From: JAYFQF01 sp034927285
GTDB lineage: Bacteria > Bacillota > Peptococcia > DRI-13 > UBA5745
Direction of reading: 5' to 3'
NCBI GenBank assembly: GCA_034927285.1
Contig: JAYFQF010000034.1
Location: forward strand, 19,185 to 83,184
Length of the DNA: 64,000 nt
The notes under the pieces were generated by a model, which saw nothing but the letters and a program-made list of their open reading frames with translations, did no database searches and was not told where the DNA came from. The position numbers were made by a program, and so were the translations under genes. Positions 15,411-23,821 of this stretch are shown here, piece by piece (position 1 is the first letter of the stretch; each line of letters starts with the position of its first letter).

Positions 15411-17472
15411 AGAAGAGAAAAGGGAAGAGCCCGTCTTTTCTTTGGATATCGGCACCCGCAGCGTCATCGGCATCATCGGTTGCCGGCAGGAGGATAAGTT
15501 TAAGGTGCTGCTTACGGAACGGGAAGAATACCAGTGCCGGGCAGTGGTGGACGGTCAGATCGAGGATATCGGGGAAACAGCGAAAATTGTGGAGAAGGTA
15601 AAAGGCAGGCTGGAGGAGAAATACGGCAAGCCGCTGAAGGAGGTCTATATCGCCGCCGCCGGCCGGGTATTAAAAACAGTGGAAGCGGAAGGCGAAGGGG
15701 AAGTCCCCCAGGGACAGGATATCAGCGCCGAGTTTATTTCCCGCCTGGAGATGGCCGCCGTTCAAAACGCTTACGGCCGCCTGATGGCGGAATTGGATGA
15801 ACAGGAACAGATTTTTTTCTGCGTAGGCCATGGGGTGAAGAATTATGAACTGGACGGCTACCAGATGTCCACCATCCTGGGGCACCGGGGGAAGTCTGCC
15901 GCCGTGCGCCTGATCGCCACCTTCTTGCCTAAGACTGTGGTGGAAAGCCTGTATGCCACCATGTCCCGCTGCGGGCTGAAGGTGGCGGGCCTGACCTTAG
16001 AACCCATCGCCGCCATGAACGCCATTATTCCGGCGGATATCCGGAAGCTGAACCTAGCCCTTTGCGATATCGGTGCCGGCACCTCCGACATCGCCCTGTG
16101 CGACAAAGGGGCCGTTACGGCCTATACCATGGCCACCGTTGCCGGAGACGAGATCACGGAAGCGGTAATGGAGAGCCTGCTGGTGGACTTTGCCACGGCT
16201 GAGGAAATTAAAATGAGACTGACGGCGGGCTGCCGGGGCGTTCTGAATTATCAGGACGTTTTAGGCCTGACCTGGGAAAAAGAGGCCGCCGAGGTTTTTG
16301 AAGGGATCCACCCGGTGATCCAGGGCCTGGCGGATACCATTGCCGAAAAAATCCTGGAGGCTAACGGCAGACCGCCGGCAGCCGTATTTTTGGTGGGAGG
16401 CGGCAGCCATACGCCGGGACTGGACCGGCTTTTGGCCCACCGGCTGTCCATGGATGAAAAACGGGTGGCGATAGGCGGCAGCTTCTATCTCCAAAAACGG
16501 ATCATCGCCGGAGAGGACGTTTTCGGCCCCGAATACGCCACTCCTTTGGGCATCGCCCTGACGGCCCTGCAGCAAAGGGAGCAGGAGAGCTTTGCCGTGA
16601 CGGTAAACGGAGAAAGGCTGCATCTGATGAACAGCTGGGACACCTCGGTATTGGGGATTCTCCAGATGGCGGGCTATCAGTATAATCAAATTCTGGCTCC
16701 CACCGGCGAGAGCCTCCTTTATAAAGTAAACGGAGAAGCGAGAAAGCTTCGGGGAGGCCTGGCCGGTCAGGCGGAAATCCGCCGGAACGGTAAGCCTGCC
16801 GCTCTCTGGGACCCCGTGGAGCCCGGCGATACCCTGGAGTTTCAGCCCGCCACCCCGGGAAAAGACGCTGTGCTGACCCTGGAGGAGCTTTGCCGGCGGG
16901 AGGGGCTGGAGCCCGGGCTTTACCGGCTGAAGGTGAACGGCAAGGGGCAGCCTCTTTCTTACCCGCTGGCCCCGGGGGATGAGGTGGAGGCGGTAAAGGC
17001 TCCGGAAAAGGGGTTTCCCCGGGGGGCGGCGAATATATCCCCGGCAACGGAAAAAAACGCCGCCGCCCCGCCCGGCAGCGGGAAAAGCCCCGGTAAAGCT
17101 CCGGCGCCGGCAGCGAAAATGGCGGCTTCCCCCGGAGCGGCGCCGGCAGTGAAAATGGCGCCGGTCCCGGGAACGGCGGCCCCGGCTGCCGCAGTTTCCC
17201 CGCCAGGGAAGGAAGGGCCTGAAGCAGCGCCGGCCGACCAGGCGATCCTGGTCACCTTAAACGGCCGGCAGTTGCTTTTGCCGCCCCGGCAGGAGGAAGG
17301 CCCTTACCAGTTTTTTGATTTGCTTCCCTTTACCGATATCGATCCCCAGCATCCCCAGGGCAAGATCGTCCAAAAGCTCAACGGCCTGGAGGCCTCATAC
17401 CTTGATTTGCTGCAAACCGGCGACGAGGCGGAAATCTATTGGAATAAAGAATGGAATAAAGAAAAAAATTGA
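15397..17472 (+). CDS. FtsA/PilM-like actin-fold ATPase with long C-terminal extension
   Basis: A 691-residue protein from a TTG start with AAGGGGGA 6 bases upstream. Residues ~12-390 are an FtsA/PilM-type actin-fold ATPase: phosphate 1 around SLDIGTRSVIGIIG, phosphate 2 LCDIGAGTSDIALCDKGAV, adenosine motif FLVGGGSHTPGL. True FtsA is about 410 residues. Here a further 300 residues hold two beta-rich, ThiS-like modules (around FAVTVNGERLHLMNSW and ILVTLNGRQLLLPP) separated by an Ala/Pro/Gly-rich linker (~545-610). No ftsZ is near. Its overlap with the VanY-like gene suggests a joint role at the cell wall or flagellar base. Confidence 0.75.
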   Translation: MKEIEEEKREEPVFSLDIGTRSVIGIIGCRQEDKFKVLLTEREEYQCRAVVDGQIEDIGETAKIVEKVKGRLEEKYGKPLKEVYIAAAGRVLKTVEAEGEGEVPQGQDISAEFISRLEMAAVQNAYGRLMAELDEQEQIFFCVGHGVKNYELDGYQMSTILGHRGKSAAVRLIATFLPKTVVESLYATMSRCGLKVAGLTLEPIAAMNAIIPADIRKLNLALCDIGAGTSDIALCDKGAVTAYTMATVAGDEITEAVMESLLVDFATAEEIKMRLTAGCRGVLNYQDVLGLTWEKEAAEVFEGIHPVIQGLADTIAEKILEANGRPPAAVFLVGGGSHTPGLDRLLAHRLSMDEKRVAIGGSFYLQKRIIAGEDVFGPEYATPLGIALTALQQREQESFAVTVNGERLHLMNSWDTSVLGILQMAGYQYNQILAPTGESLLYKVNGEARKLRGGLAGQAEIRRNGKPAALWDPVEPGDTLEFQPATPGKDAVLTLEELCRREGLEPGLYRLKVNGKGQPLSYPLAPGDEVEAVKAPEKGFPRGAANISPATEKNAAAPPGSGKSPGKAPAPAAKMAASPGAAPAVKMAPVPGTAAPAAAVSPPGKEGPEAAPADQAILVTLNGRQLLLPPRQEEGPYQFFDLLPFTDIDPQHPQGKIVQKLNGLEASYLDLLQTGDEAEIYWNKEWNKEKN

Positions 17473-17491
17473 AGGGAACAGGAGGGAATCC

Positions 17492-18721
17492 ATGAATACC
17501 TTTATCGTTCGTCAGCCCATTATGGACCATGAAGAAAAACTGACGGCCTACGAGCTGCTCTATCAGCAGGACAGCAGCACCCTGTACAACCAGCGGGACG
17601 CCCGGGTGGCCAACGCCATCGTAAACTTTTTCAACCAGGTGGGAGAGACCGGCTTTTTCAGCGACAAGGACGTTTTTGTTACCTTTACGCCGAATCTTTT
17701 AATGCAAAATGTCCCCAAGATCTTTCAGGAGGACCGGCTGGTGATCCAGATCGAAGATAATGTACTGGTCCATCCCGTGGCCAAGGTGATCATCCAGCGC
17801 TATAAAAATCAGGGCTATCGGCTGGCTTTGGTGGGCTTTGAGTTTAATAACCGGTTTTTAAGCATCCTGCCCTCGGTGGATATTCTGAAGGTGGATTTTT
17901 CCGATCCGGAAAGCCCGGATATCCAGACCCAGGTCAGCCTGGCGAAAAAGTTCGGCAAAAAGGCCGCCGCCTATCATGTGAATACGCCCCGGGCCCGGGA
18001 AATGGCTTTAGCCTTAGGCTGCGACTATATCCAGGGAAATTCCGTGGCGGAGATGGTCACCACCAAAACCCAGAAGATGGAGCACCTGCAGTCCAACTTC
18101 TTCCGGCTGATGGCGGCCATCACCCGGCAGGAGCCGGAATTCGAGGAGATCGCCCATCTGATCTCCGTAGACGTGACCCTGACCTTTTCCCTGATCAAGC
18201 TGGTGAACTCCGCCTATTTCTCCCTGCCCAACCGGGTCAGGGACGTAAAGCAGGCTCTGACCGTCCTGGGGCTTGGGCAGCTGCGCCAGTGGATCTATCT
18301 CTTAAGCTTTACCGCCGACGGCGGCATGACCGACGAGCTGATCAAAATCTCCTTCCAGCGGGCGGTGTTTTGCCAGGAGCTTTCCCTTTTTGTCCGGGAC
18401 TTCCCGGTCTCCCGGACCGAGGCCTATCTTCTGGGCATGTTCTCCACCCTGGGGATTTTGCTGGAGGCGCCCATGGAAGAAGCCTTAAAGGAACTTTCCA
18501 TCTCCGAAGAGGTAAAGGAAGGCCTGATCCAGGGCCAGGGCCGCTGCGGGCAGCTTCTGGAGCTGACCATAGCTTACGAAAAAGGCGAGTGGAGCAGGGT
18601 AGGAAAGCTGGCTCCGGAGCTGGAACTGCCCATGAATACCGTGGCCCAGAAATATCTTGAGGCCGTGGAATACGTCAACGAAACCTGGGAGGAACTGCAG
18701 CAGCCCTTCCGGGAAAGCTGA
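17492..18721 (+). CDS. EAL/HDOD signalling protein (YuxH-like), EAL degenerate
   Basis: A 409-residue protein with an N-terminal EAL-like domain and a C-terminal HDOD domain, starting at the ATG at 17492 behind CAGGAGGG. The EAL catalytic signature E-x-L-x-R is replaced by AYELLYQ, and the later D-D-F-G-T-G region reads LALVGFEF. Cyclic-di-GMP hydrolysis is therefore unlikely, and a binding or scaffold role is plausible. HDOD features include LIKLVNSAYFSLPNRVRDVK and ALTVLGLGQLRQWIYLLSF. It closes the overlapping FliK-like/FlhX/VanY/FtsA-like gene set and lies just upstream of flagellin. Confidence 0.85.
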   Translation: MNTFIVRQPIMDHEEKLTAYELLYQQDSSTLYNQRDARVANAIVNFFNQVGETGFFSDKDVFVTFTPNLLMQNVPKIFQEDRLVIQIEDNVLVHPVAKVIIQRYKNQGYRLALVGFEFNNRFLSILPSVDILKVDFSDPESPDIQTQVSLAKKFGKKAAAYHVNTPRAREMALALGCDYIQGNSVAEMVTTKTQKMEHLQSNFFRLMAAITRQEPEFEEIAHLISVDVTLTFSLIKLVNSAYFSLPNRVRDVKQALTVLGLGQLRQWIYLLSFTADGGMTDELIKISFQRAVFCQELSLFVRDFPVSRTEAYLLGMFSTLGILLEAPMEEALKELSISEEVKEGLIQGQGRCGQLLELTIAYEKGEWSRVGKLAPELELPMNTVAQKYLEAVEYVNETWEELQQPFRES

Positions 18722-18733
18722 CGGCGGAAAGAG

Positions 18734-18760
18734 GAAATTCCCCGAAATTATTTCCGAAAA
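18734..18760 (+). promoter_or_regulatory. Possible sigma-28 promoter of flagellin
   Basis: GAAA (18734-18737), 15 bases, then TCCGAAAA (18753-18760) resembles the FliA/SigD consensus TAAA-N15-GCCGATAA with one and two mismatches. It would start transcription near 18770 and give a flagellin leader of about 175 bases. No better candidate is seen between the EAL/HDOD gene and flagellin. Confidence 0.4.
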
Positions 18761-18777
18761 ATATAGCGAAAAATATT

Positions 18778-18815
18778 TTATTCGCCCCTTTAGAAAAGAA
18801 AAAAGGGGCGAATAA
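18778..18815 (+). terminator. Perfect 14-bp palindromic hairpin upstream of flagellin
   Basis: TTATTCGCCCCTTT (18778-18791) pairs perfectly with AAAGGGGCGAATAA (18802-18815) across a 10-base A-rich loop. No T-run follows, so it is a poor intrinsic terminator on the plus strand. It may end the preceding operon inefficiently, protect the flagellin mRNA 5' end, or act as an operator. Confidence 0.5.
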
Positions 18816-18840
18816 TCATTAATGAGCGCCTCGTTCAGAG

Positions 18841-18936
18841 CTCAGCGGGGCCGTCGGACCGCCGGCGGGTGGTCCGGCACCAATACTTTAACCGCGGAGA
18901 GAAAAAGGACTTTCTCCCGACAAAAAAACATGGAGG
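18841..18936 (+). promoter_or_regulatory. Structured flagellin leader with candidate CsrA sites
   Basis: Two stem-loops lie in the leader: one using CGGACC and GGTCCG around 18855-18876, and one where GGAGA (18896-18900) pairs with TCTCC (18913-18917). The second loop exposes AAGGAC (GGA at 18907-18909), the core that CsrA recognises. A second GGA lies in the Shine-Dalgarno GGAGG (18932-18936). In Bacillus, CsrA blocks flagellin translation through two such sites and FliW relieves it; csrA and fliW are encoded at 28910-29604. The assignment is an inference from layout. Confidence 0.4.
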
Positions 18937-18945
18937 TAATGAATT

Positions 18946-20604
18946 ATGGGTATGGTAGTAAGAACAAACACAATGGCCATCAACGCCAATCGTCAGCTGG
19001 GTGTAAATAACAGCTCCGTAGCCAAGAGCCTGGAGAAACTGGCTTCCGGCTTCAGAATCAACCGGGCTGCCGACGACGCTTCCGGCCTGGCCATCAGCGA
19101 AAAGATGAAGGCTCAGATCAAAGGTTTAGAGCAGGCTTCCGCCAACTCTCAGGACGGCATCAGCCTGATCCAGACCGCTGAAGGCGCCACCACCGAAATC
19201 CACAACATGCTGAATCGTATGACCGAGCTGGCCACCAAGTCCGCCAACGGCACCATCCAGGACGAAGTGGACCGCGAAGCCATCCAGCAGGAAGTCAACG
19301 ACCTGAAGTCTGAAATCACCCGTATTTCCAAATCCACCAATTTCAACGGCATCAACCTGTTGGACGGCTCTCTGGCCGGCGGCGCGGGCGCTACCGGCAG
19401 CGGCCTCACCGGCGGCGTAGTAGCGACCTTTAAGGCTGCAAAAACCACAAACATCGACGCCGCTTCCACTGCTTCTGCCGACCTGGCGGAGGCGGAAAAA
19501 ATGGTCATCGACGGCGTGGAGATCAATGTGGACTGGAGCTCCTTAAGCGTAGACGACCAGGCCGCCCTGAAAGTGGACTGGACTTCCACTCCTACGGCTG
19601 CCGCCACCAAAAAAGCCGCCAGCATCATGGAAACCGCCATTAATAACGCCATCGACGCCGCAAATAAATTAAAGAATACCAATGTTAACCATGTAACCGT
19701 TAAAATGGGCACCGCCGCCGGAGATTTCTCGATCACCAGCGGCCTGGAAGGCAGCAAGGTTTCCTCCATCACCTATGGCGGGAATACCGCTAGTCTCCTG
19801 GGAGTCATGGGAGCTACGTCGGGCACCGCCGTTACTGCGGTAGCCACCGATAAGCTCAGCGCCGACCCCGCGGACATTAACAGCGTTGCCTTTGACCTGG
19901 TGCTTGACGGCGAAACCGTCAACATGTCTGTATCGGGTATCGTTAATACAGATGACGGCGGCTCCGATAACGCCGACGCCATCAAGACCGGCATTGATAC
20001 CGCTTTGGCTGCCTACGGCGCGGCTAAGGGCCTTACCAGCGACGAGATCACCGCGTTAAAGGCCAGCATCACCGTGAAATTCAATGAAAACGGCCAGTTT
20101 GAGATCACCAACAACTCCGGTAAGACCCTGTCCTTTGCTGATAAAAACGGCGGCAAGGCCGCTCAGCTCCTGGGCCTGTCCACCGAGGGCAAATCCGTCG
20201 CCAACGGCGGCCTGACCCTCCAGGTAGGCGACACCAACGACGACTTTAATAAGGTCACCGTTGCCGTGGACGATCTGACCGCTACCGGTCTGGGCCTCAC
20301 CAGCCTGAATGTTTCCGACCAGAATGCCGCCGGCAACGCCATCCAGACCATCAAGGACGCCATCAATAAGGTTTCCACCAACCGTGCTAACCTGGGTTCC
20401 CTCCAGAATCGTCTGGAATACACCATTAACAACCTGGATACCACTGCCGAGAACATGACCGCCGCCAACAGCCGGATCCGTGATACCGACATGGCCAAGG
20501 AAATGATGAACTACACCAAAACCAATATCCTGACCCAGGCCGCTCAGGCCATGCTGGCTCAGGCCAACCAGCAGCCCCAGGCTATCCTGCAGCTGCTCCA
20601 GTAG
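18946..20604 (+). CDS. Flagellin
   Basis: The major filament protein, 552 residues. The conserved N-terminal D0/D1 domain has MVVRTNTMAINANRQLG and ASGFRINRAADDASGLAISE. The C-terminal domain has NRLEYTINNLDTTAENM and NILTQAAQAMLAQANQQPQA. The ~300-residue centre is an Ala/Thr/Asp-rich variable domain exposed on the filament. Codon use is more uniform than in the neighbours, as expected for a highly expressed gene. A GGAGG lies 9 bases before the ATG. It is followed by a strong terminator, so it is a single-gene unit. FliS (33107) is its expected chaperone. Confidence 0.97.
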   Translation: MGMVVRTNTMAINANRQLGVNNSSVAKSLEKLASGFRINRAADDASGLAISEKMKAQIKGLEQASANSQDGISLIQTAEGATTEIHNMLNRMTELATKSANGTIQDEVDREAIQQEVNDLKSEITRISKSTNFNGINLLDGSLAGGAGATGSGLTGGVVATFKAAKTTNIDAASTASADLAEAEKMVIDGVEINVDWSSLSVDDQAALKVDWTSTPTAAATKKAASIMETAINNAIDAANKLKNTNVNHVTVKMGTAAGDFSITSGLEGSKVSSITYGGNTASLLGVMGATSGTAVTAVATDKLSADPADINSVAFDLVLDGETVNMSVSGIVNTDDGGSDNADAIKTGIDTALAAYGAAKGLTSDEITALKASITVKFNENGQFEITNNSGKTLSFADKNGGKAAQLLGLSTEGKSVANGGLTLQVGDTNDDFNKVTVAVDDLTATGLGLTSLNVSDQNAAGNAIQTIKDAINKVSTNRANLGSLQNRLEYTINNLDTTAENMTAANSRIRDTDMAKEMMNYTKTNILTQAAQAMLAQANQQPQAILQLLQ

Positions 20605-20651
20605 CAGGGATAATCCTGGATATTCTCCGGGAAAATCAGTTTACTGCTGCG

Positions 20652-20699
20652 AACCCCTTTGGTTCCCCGGTAGCGATACCGGGGATCAAAGGGGTTTTT
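20652..20699 (+). terminator. Strong intrinsic terminator after flagellin
   Basis: AACCCCTTTG pairs with CAAAGGGGTT, extended inside by TCCCCGGTA with TACCGGGGA around a GCGA loop, and is followed by a T-run. It lies 48 bases after the flagellin stop. Confidence 0.9.
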
Positions 20700-20796
20700 G
20701 GTTCCTCGGCCTGACCCCGGCTGCCGGGAGGCCCGGCAGACCCGGGGGCTGAGAAGCTAAAGCTTTCAAAAAGCGGAATTTTCCGCCAGGTGGCCC

Positions 20797-20825
20797 TTGC
20801 GCAAAAGGAAATCCATACGTATAAT
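20797..20825 (+). promoter_or_regulatory. Probable sigma-A promoter of the PilZ-fapA operon
   Basis: TTGCGC (20797-20802), 17 bases, then a perfect TATAAT (20820-20825). The -35 box is weak (first three bases only), but the -10 box and spacing are ideal. The PilZ gene starts 33 bases downstream. Confidence 0.6.
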
Positions 20826-20857
20826 GAAATCAATGGTTACATTAGGAGGGGTTTGCA

Positions 20858-21538
20858 GTGACCAAGGAACCCGATTTAACACTAAAGGACAGGCTGAAGG
20901 CCTTCGAGGGTTCCGCCTGTGAGGTAACGGTGATGGGCAGTTCCCTGACGGTTCCCTGCCGTCTGGCGGAGGTCCTGGACGAAAAGGGAGAAGGACTGTC
21001 GGTGGAAATCATGGCCCGCCGGGGCCTGGAGCTGCCTCCGGTAAAAATTGGCGCCGCGGTGAAGCTGGCCTTATTCGGTTCTGAAGGCATGCTGGCTCTG
21101 GGCGGCAAGGTGTATATTAATAATGAGGTCTTTTGGCGGATTACCGGTCTTACTCTTTTTAACGATTTTGAACGGCGGGGCTTTTTTCGGGTCAGCACCG
21201 ATGCCCGGGCTAAGGTTTGCCTTTGGGAAAACGATGAGCCGATGCTCTGCGGCGAGGCCCGCCTGATCAATATCAGTATTTCCGGCGTGCTGTTTGTTTC
21301 GCAGCAGTCCTACAGGGCGGGCAGCAAGCTGCGCTTAAACGAGCTTTGCTTAAATGAAGATGAACCGGAGGGCTATACCTTGTTTTGCACCGTCCGCCAT
21401 TTGGGGGCGGAGACCCGCCACGGTATTCAGTACCGCTGCAGCTTCGAGGGTATGGAGGCCCGGGATATCGACCGCCTTTGCCGCTCCGTCTTTAAGCTCC
21501 AGCGAAAAATGATCCAAAAGGTCCGGAATCGGATATAA
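20858..21538 (+). CDS. ycgR: PilZ-domain cyclic-di-GMP receptor (YcgR-like flagellar brake)
   Basis: A 226-residue protein from a GTG start with AGGAGG 8 bases upstream. An N-terminal YcgR-type beta domain is followed by a C-terminal PilZ domain. The cyclic-di-GMP-binding signature is intact: R107-G-F-F-R111 in FERRGFFRV and N138-I-S-I-S-G143. YcgR homologues slow or stop the flagellar motor at high cyclic-di-GMP. Location between flagellin and fapA supports that role. It appears co-transcribed with fapA. Confidence 0.88.
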   Translation: MTKEPDLTLKDRLKAFEGSACEVTVMGSSLTVPCRLAEVLDEKGEGLSVEIMARRGLELPPVKIGAAVKLALFGSEGMLALGGKVYINNEVFWRITGLTLFNDFERRGFFRVSTDARAKVCLWENDEPMLCGEARLINISISGVLFVSQQSYRAGSKLRLNELCLNEDEPEGYTLFCTVRHLGAETRHGIQYRCSFEGMEARDIDRLCRSVFKLQRKMIQKVRNRI

Positions 21539-21574
21539 ACGGAAGATCCCGAGGTTTGAGAGGAGGGCGTGGGA

Positions 21575-23059
21575 ATGGAAGGAGATTGGTTGAAGGATTG
21601 GCTTCCGGAGGATTATGTCGCGGATAAGGAAGAAACGGATTTTCTTGCCGGCCTGAAGGAAAAGACGGAGGCCGTCCTGCCGGATTATCCGGTAAATACT
21701 CATATCCATTTTCAGGTTTCCCGGGACCGGATGAAGGTATGGGGCTGCCTGATGCCGCCGATCCAGGGAGGCCGGGAGGAGCTGAGTCTGGAGGAAGCTC
21801 TGGCCCCTTTGACAGAGCTTGGGGTCGTCTATGGCATAGATGAAGAGGAGATCCGCCGGGTCATCGAAGAAAAACGCTGGCAGAAGCTTTTTCTGGCTGC
21901 CCGGGGAAAGGAAGCCCGGTGGGGCCAGGATGGGGAAGTCATTGAGAAATTCCAGCGGAACCGGGAGATCAGGGTGGCCTCCGACCAGGAGGGAAAGGCC
22001 GTGGATTACCGGGACCTGAACTGGCTGCAACGGGTGCAGGCCGGCCAGGTGATTTGCGAGATCCAAAAGCCCACGCCTCCCGAAGAAGGGATGACGGTGC
22101 TGGGCGAAACCATTGCGGCCAAGCCGGGGAACATGCCAAAAATTCCCATGGGGGAAAACACGAAGCTGAATGAAGAGGAGACGGCGCTTATCGCCGTCTG
22201 CGACGGGCAGATCTCCTATAAGAACGGCCTTTTTTGTGTGGATAAGGTTGTCCAGATCAGGGGCGACGTGGATTTCAACGTCGGGAATCTGGACGTGATC
22301 GGCGATGTGATGATCAGCGGAAATGTGGTGGACGGCTTCACCATCAAGGCCACGGGAAATATTGCGGTCCGGGGGCTGGTGGAAGGCGCGGTTTTAGAGT
22401 CCGGCGGAAATATCCAGATCAGCGTGGGCATGAAGGGCAGCGGCAAGGGCAGTCTCAAGGCCAAGGGAGAGGTCCGCAGCCGCTATCTGGAAAGCTGTAC
22501 CGTCCGGGCCGGCGGCTCCATTTTCGCCGACAGCATCATCGGCAGCGAGGTTTACAGCAGTGAGAAGGTGGTGGTCATGTCGGGGCACGGCACCATCTTA
22601 AACAGCCAGATTAATGGGGCCAAAGGCATCGAAGCCAAGGTCATCGGCAAAGAAAGCAGCAACCAGCAGTGCAGGCTGGTGGCCGGGGCCGATCCCTGCC
22701 TGACCCAGGAGATCGACTGCCTGAAAAAATCCCAAAAAACATTAAAAAATACCATCGAAGAAAACGAAAAAAATATTGCCTATTTGGAAAGGTCCGGAAA
22801 ACTGGAGCCGCCTTATCAACAGTTGTTATCCGATCTGAAGCTTCGGCAAACCGTGGATAAAATGCGTTACGGAAGGGATGAAAAGCGGCTGGAGAAGCTG
22901 GTTGCCCAACAGGAGAACACCAGCTGCGAGATCCTGGCGGGAGTATTATATCCGCCGGTGATTGCCGAGATCGGCAACCTGAAGCTCCTGGTCCGTATAC
23001 GTCAGGACCGCTGCCGGATCTATAAAAAGGACGGCGAGCTGGTGGTAGGCGTCAGGTAG
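21575..23059 (+). CDS. FapA/DUF342 family polymer-binding-like protein
   Basis: A 494-residue protein of the FapA (DUF342) family. I use ATG 21575 because AGGAGG (21561-21566) is 8 bases upstream; the GTG at 21569 is too close. The central third is a right-handed beta-helix-like repeat (VQIRGDVDFNVGNLDVIGDV, then MISGNVVDG, NIAVRGLVEG, GSIFADSIIGS). A coiled coil (residues ~380-450) follows. DUF342 proteins recur in flagellar and sporulation loci of Bacillota and are proposed to have assembly or regulatory roles; the biochemical function is not settled. A terminator follows at 23106. Confidence 0.8.
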   Translation: MEGDWLKDWLPEDYVADKEETDFLAGLKEKTEAVLPDYPVNTHIHFQVSRDRMKVWGCLMPPIQGGREELSLEEALAPLTELGVVYGIDEEEIRRVIEEKRWQKLFLAARGKEARWGQDGEVIEKFQRNREIRVASDQEGKAVDYRDLNWLQRVQAGQVICEIQKPTPPEEGMTVLGETIAAKPGNMPKIPMGENTKLNEEETALIAVCDGQISYKNGLFCVDKVVQIRGDVDFNVGNLDVIGDVMISGNVVDGFTIKATGNIAVRGLVEGAVLESGGNIQISVGMKGSGKGSLKAKGEVRSRYLESCTVRAGGSIFADSIIGSEVYSSEKVVVMSGHGTILNSQINGAKGIEAKVIGKESSNQQCRLVAGADPCLTQEIDCLKKSQKTLKNTIEENEKNIAYLERSGKLEPPYQQLLSDLKLRQTVDKMRYGRDEKRLEKLVAQQENTSCEILAGVLYPPVIAEIGNLKLLVRIRQDRCRIYKKDGELVVGVR

Positions 23060-23105
23060 AAAAAGACGCGGCAGGGTAATAAATGAAGAAGCTGAAATTT
23101 AGCCG

Positions 23106-23145
23106 GCCGCTTAAGGGAAGCAGAAAATCCTTTAAGCGGCTTTTC
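23106..23145 (+). terminator. Intrinsic terminator after fapA
   Basis: GCCGCTTAAGG (23106-23116) pairs with CCTTTAAGCGGC (23129-23140, one bulged T) and is followed by TTTT. It lies 47 bases after the fapA stop. Confidence 0.75.
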
Positions 23146-23224
23146 CTGTTGCAAATAGGTAAGAGCATGATCCCTGAGCGGAGGGGACCCGCCCGCCGTA
23201 AAAAAGAAGAGGCCATTTTGGCAG

Positions 23225-23278
23225 AGAAAAAAGAAGACGTCATTTTTGACAGACAGAATATCTTGTCAACGTCTTCTT
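23225..23278 (-). terminator. Intrinsic terminator of the parA-comFB operon
   Basis: Read on the minus strand, a GAAGACGT/ACGTCTTC outer stem and a TGACA/TGTCA inner stem form a hairpin. It ends in TTCTTTTTT at about 23232-23225. It lies about 100 bases beyond the comFB stop, back to back with the fapA terminator. Confidence 0.6.
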
Positions 23279-23374
23279 CGCATCAATCGTATATATTGTC
23301 AACAGTACGGCCCTCATTGTGCCAGGGCGCCGGATATCTTTGGATGCCCCAGGCAAGACAAGGACGATATGGCG

Positions 23375-23821
23375 TTAATGCTTTGGGTGGGCGCGGACCT
23401 GAATTACGGCCTTAACCAAAGCATCCATCACCTGTTTAATCGGAACCTCTTTTTCCCTGGCCGCCAGCTTTCCCGGCTGGTCCACCACATACAGGGGGGG
23501 CAGAAGATTCAGGGCGCAGGCGGCAATATCGCAGCGGCAGCGGTCGCAGCTGCAGGTATTGAATTTTTGGATCACCGAATCCAGGTTTTGCAAAACCAGA
23601 TTTTCCATCAGATTAATGGTAACCGCGGAATCCTGACTTTCCTGAAAGCCGGAGCGGGCGAAAATCTTGGCCCGCAAGGCGGAAATCGGATCTTCCTCCA
23701 TGCCGGAGGACAAAGGAGGCTCCCCTGCCGGACTTACGGCGGTGAAGGGGTTGTCGGCCAGGGCCGGCATGATCTTCTTAAATAGGAGGTCCTTGTCCAG
23801 ATCTTTTTTTGACTTGGCCAA
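23375..23821 (-). CDS. ComFB-family protein (late competence / cyclic-dinucleotide receptor family)
   Basis: A 148-residue protein with the ComFB core MENLVLQNLDSVIQKFN and the Cys cluster C90, C92, C95, C97 within NTCSCDRCRCDIAACALNLL, then PPLYVV. ComFB proteins are zinc proteins, and recent work places members of the family among cyclic-dinucleotide receptors. The start is a TTG immediately after the parA stop, with GGGGG 9 bases before it, so the two genes are translationally coupled. The neighbourhood also has PilZ and EAL proteins, which makes a motility-signalling role plausible. This is an inference. Confidence 0.8.
   Translation of the reverse strand: MAKSKKDLDKDLLFKKIMPALADNPFTAVSPAGEPPLSSGMEEDPISALRAKIFARSGFQESQDSAVTINLMENLVLQNLDSVIQKFNTCSCDRCRCDIAACALNLLPPLYVVDQPGKLAAREKEVPIKQVMDALVKAVIQVRAHPKH

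Noticed and set aside
23083..23415. Plus-strand frame of 110 codons after fapA
   Set aside because: Both the fapA terminator and the minus-strand parA-comFB terminator lie within it, it has no ribosome-binding site, and its end overlaps comFB in antisense.
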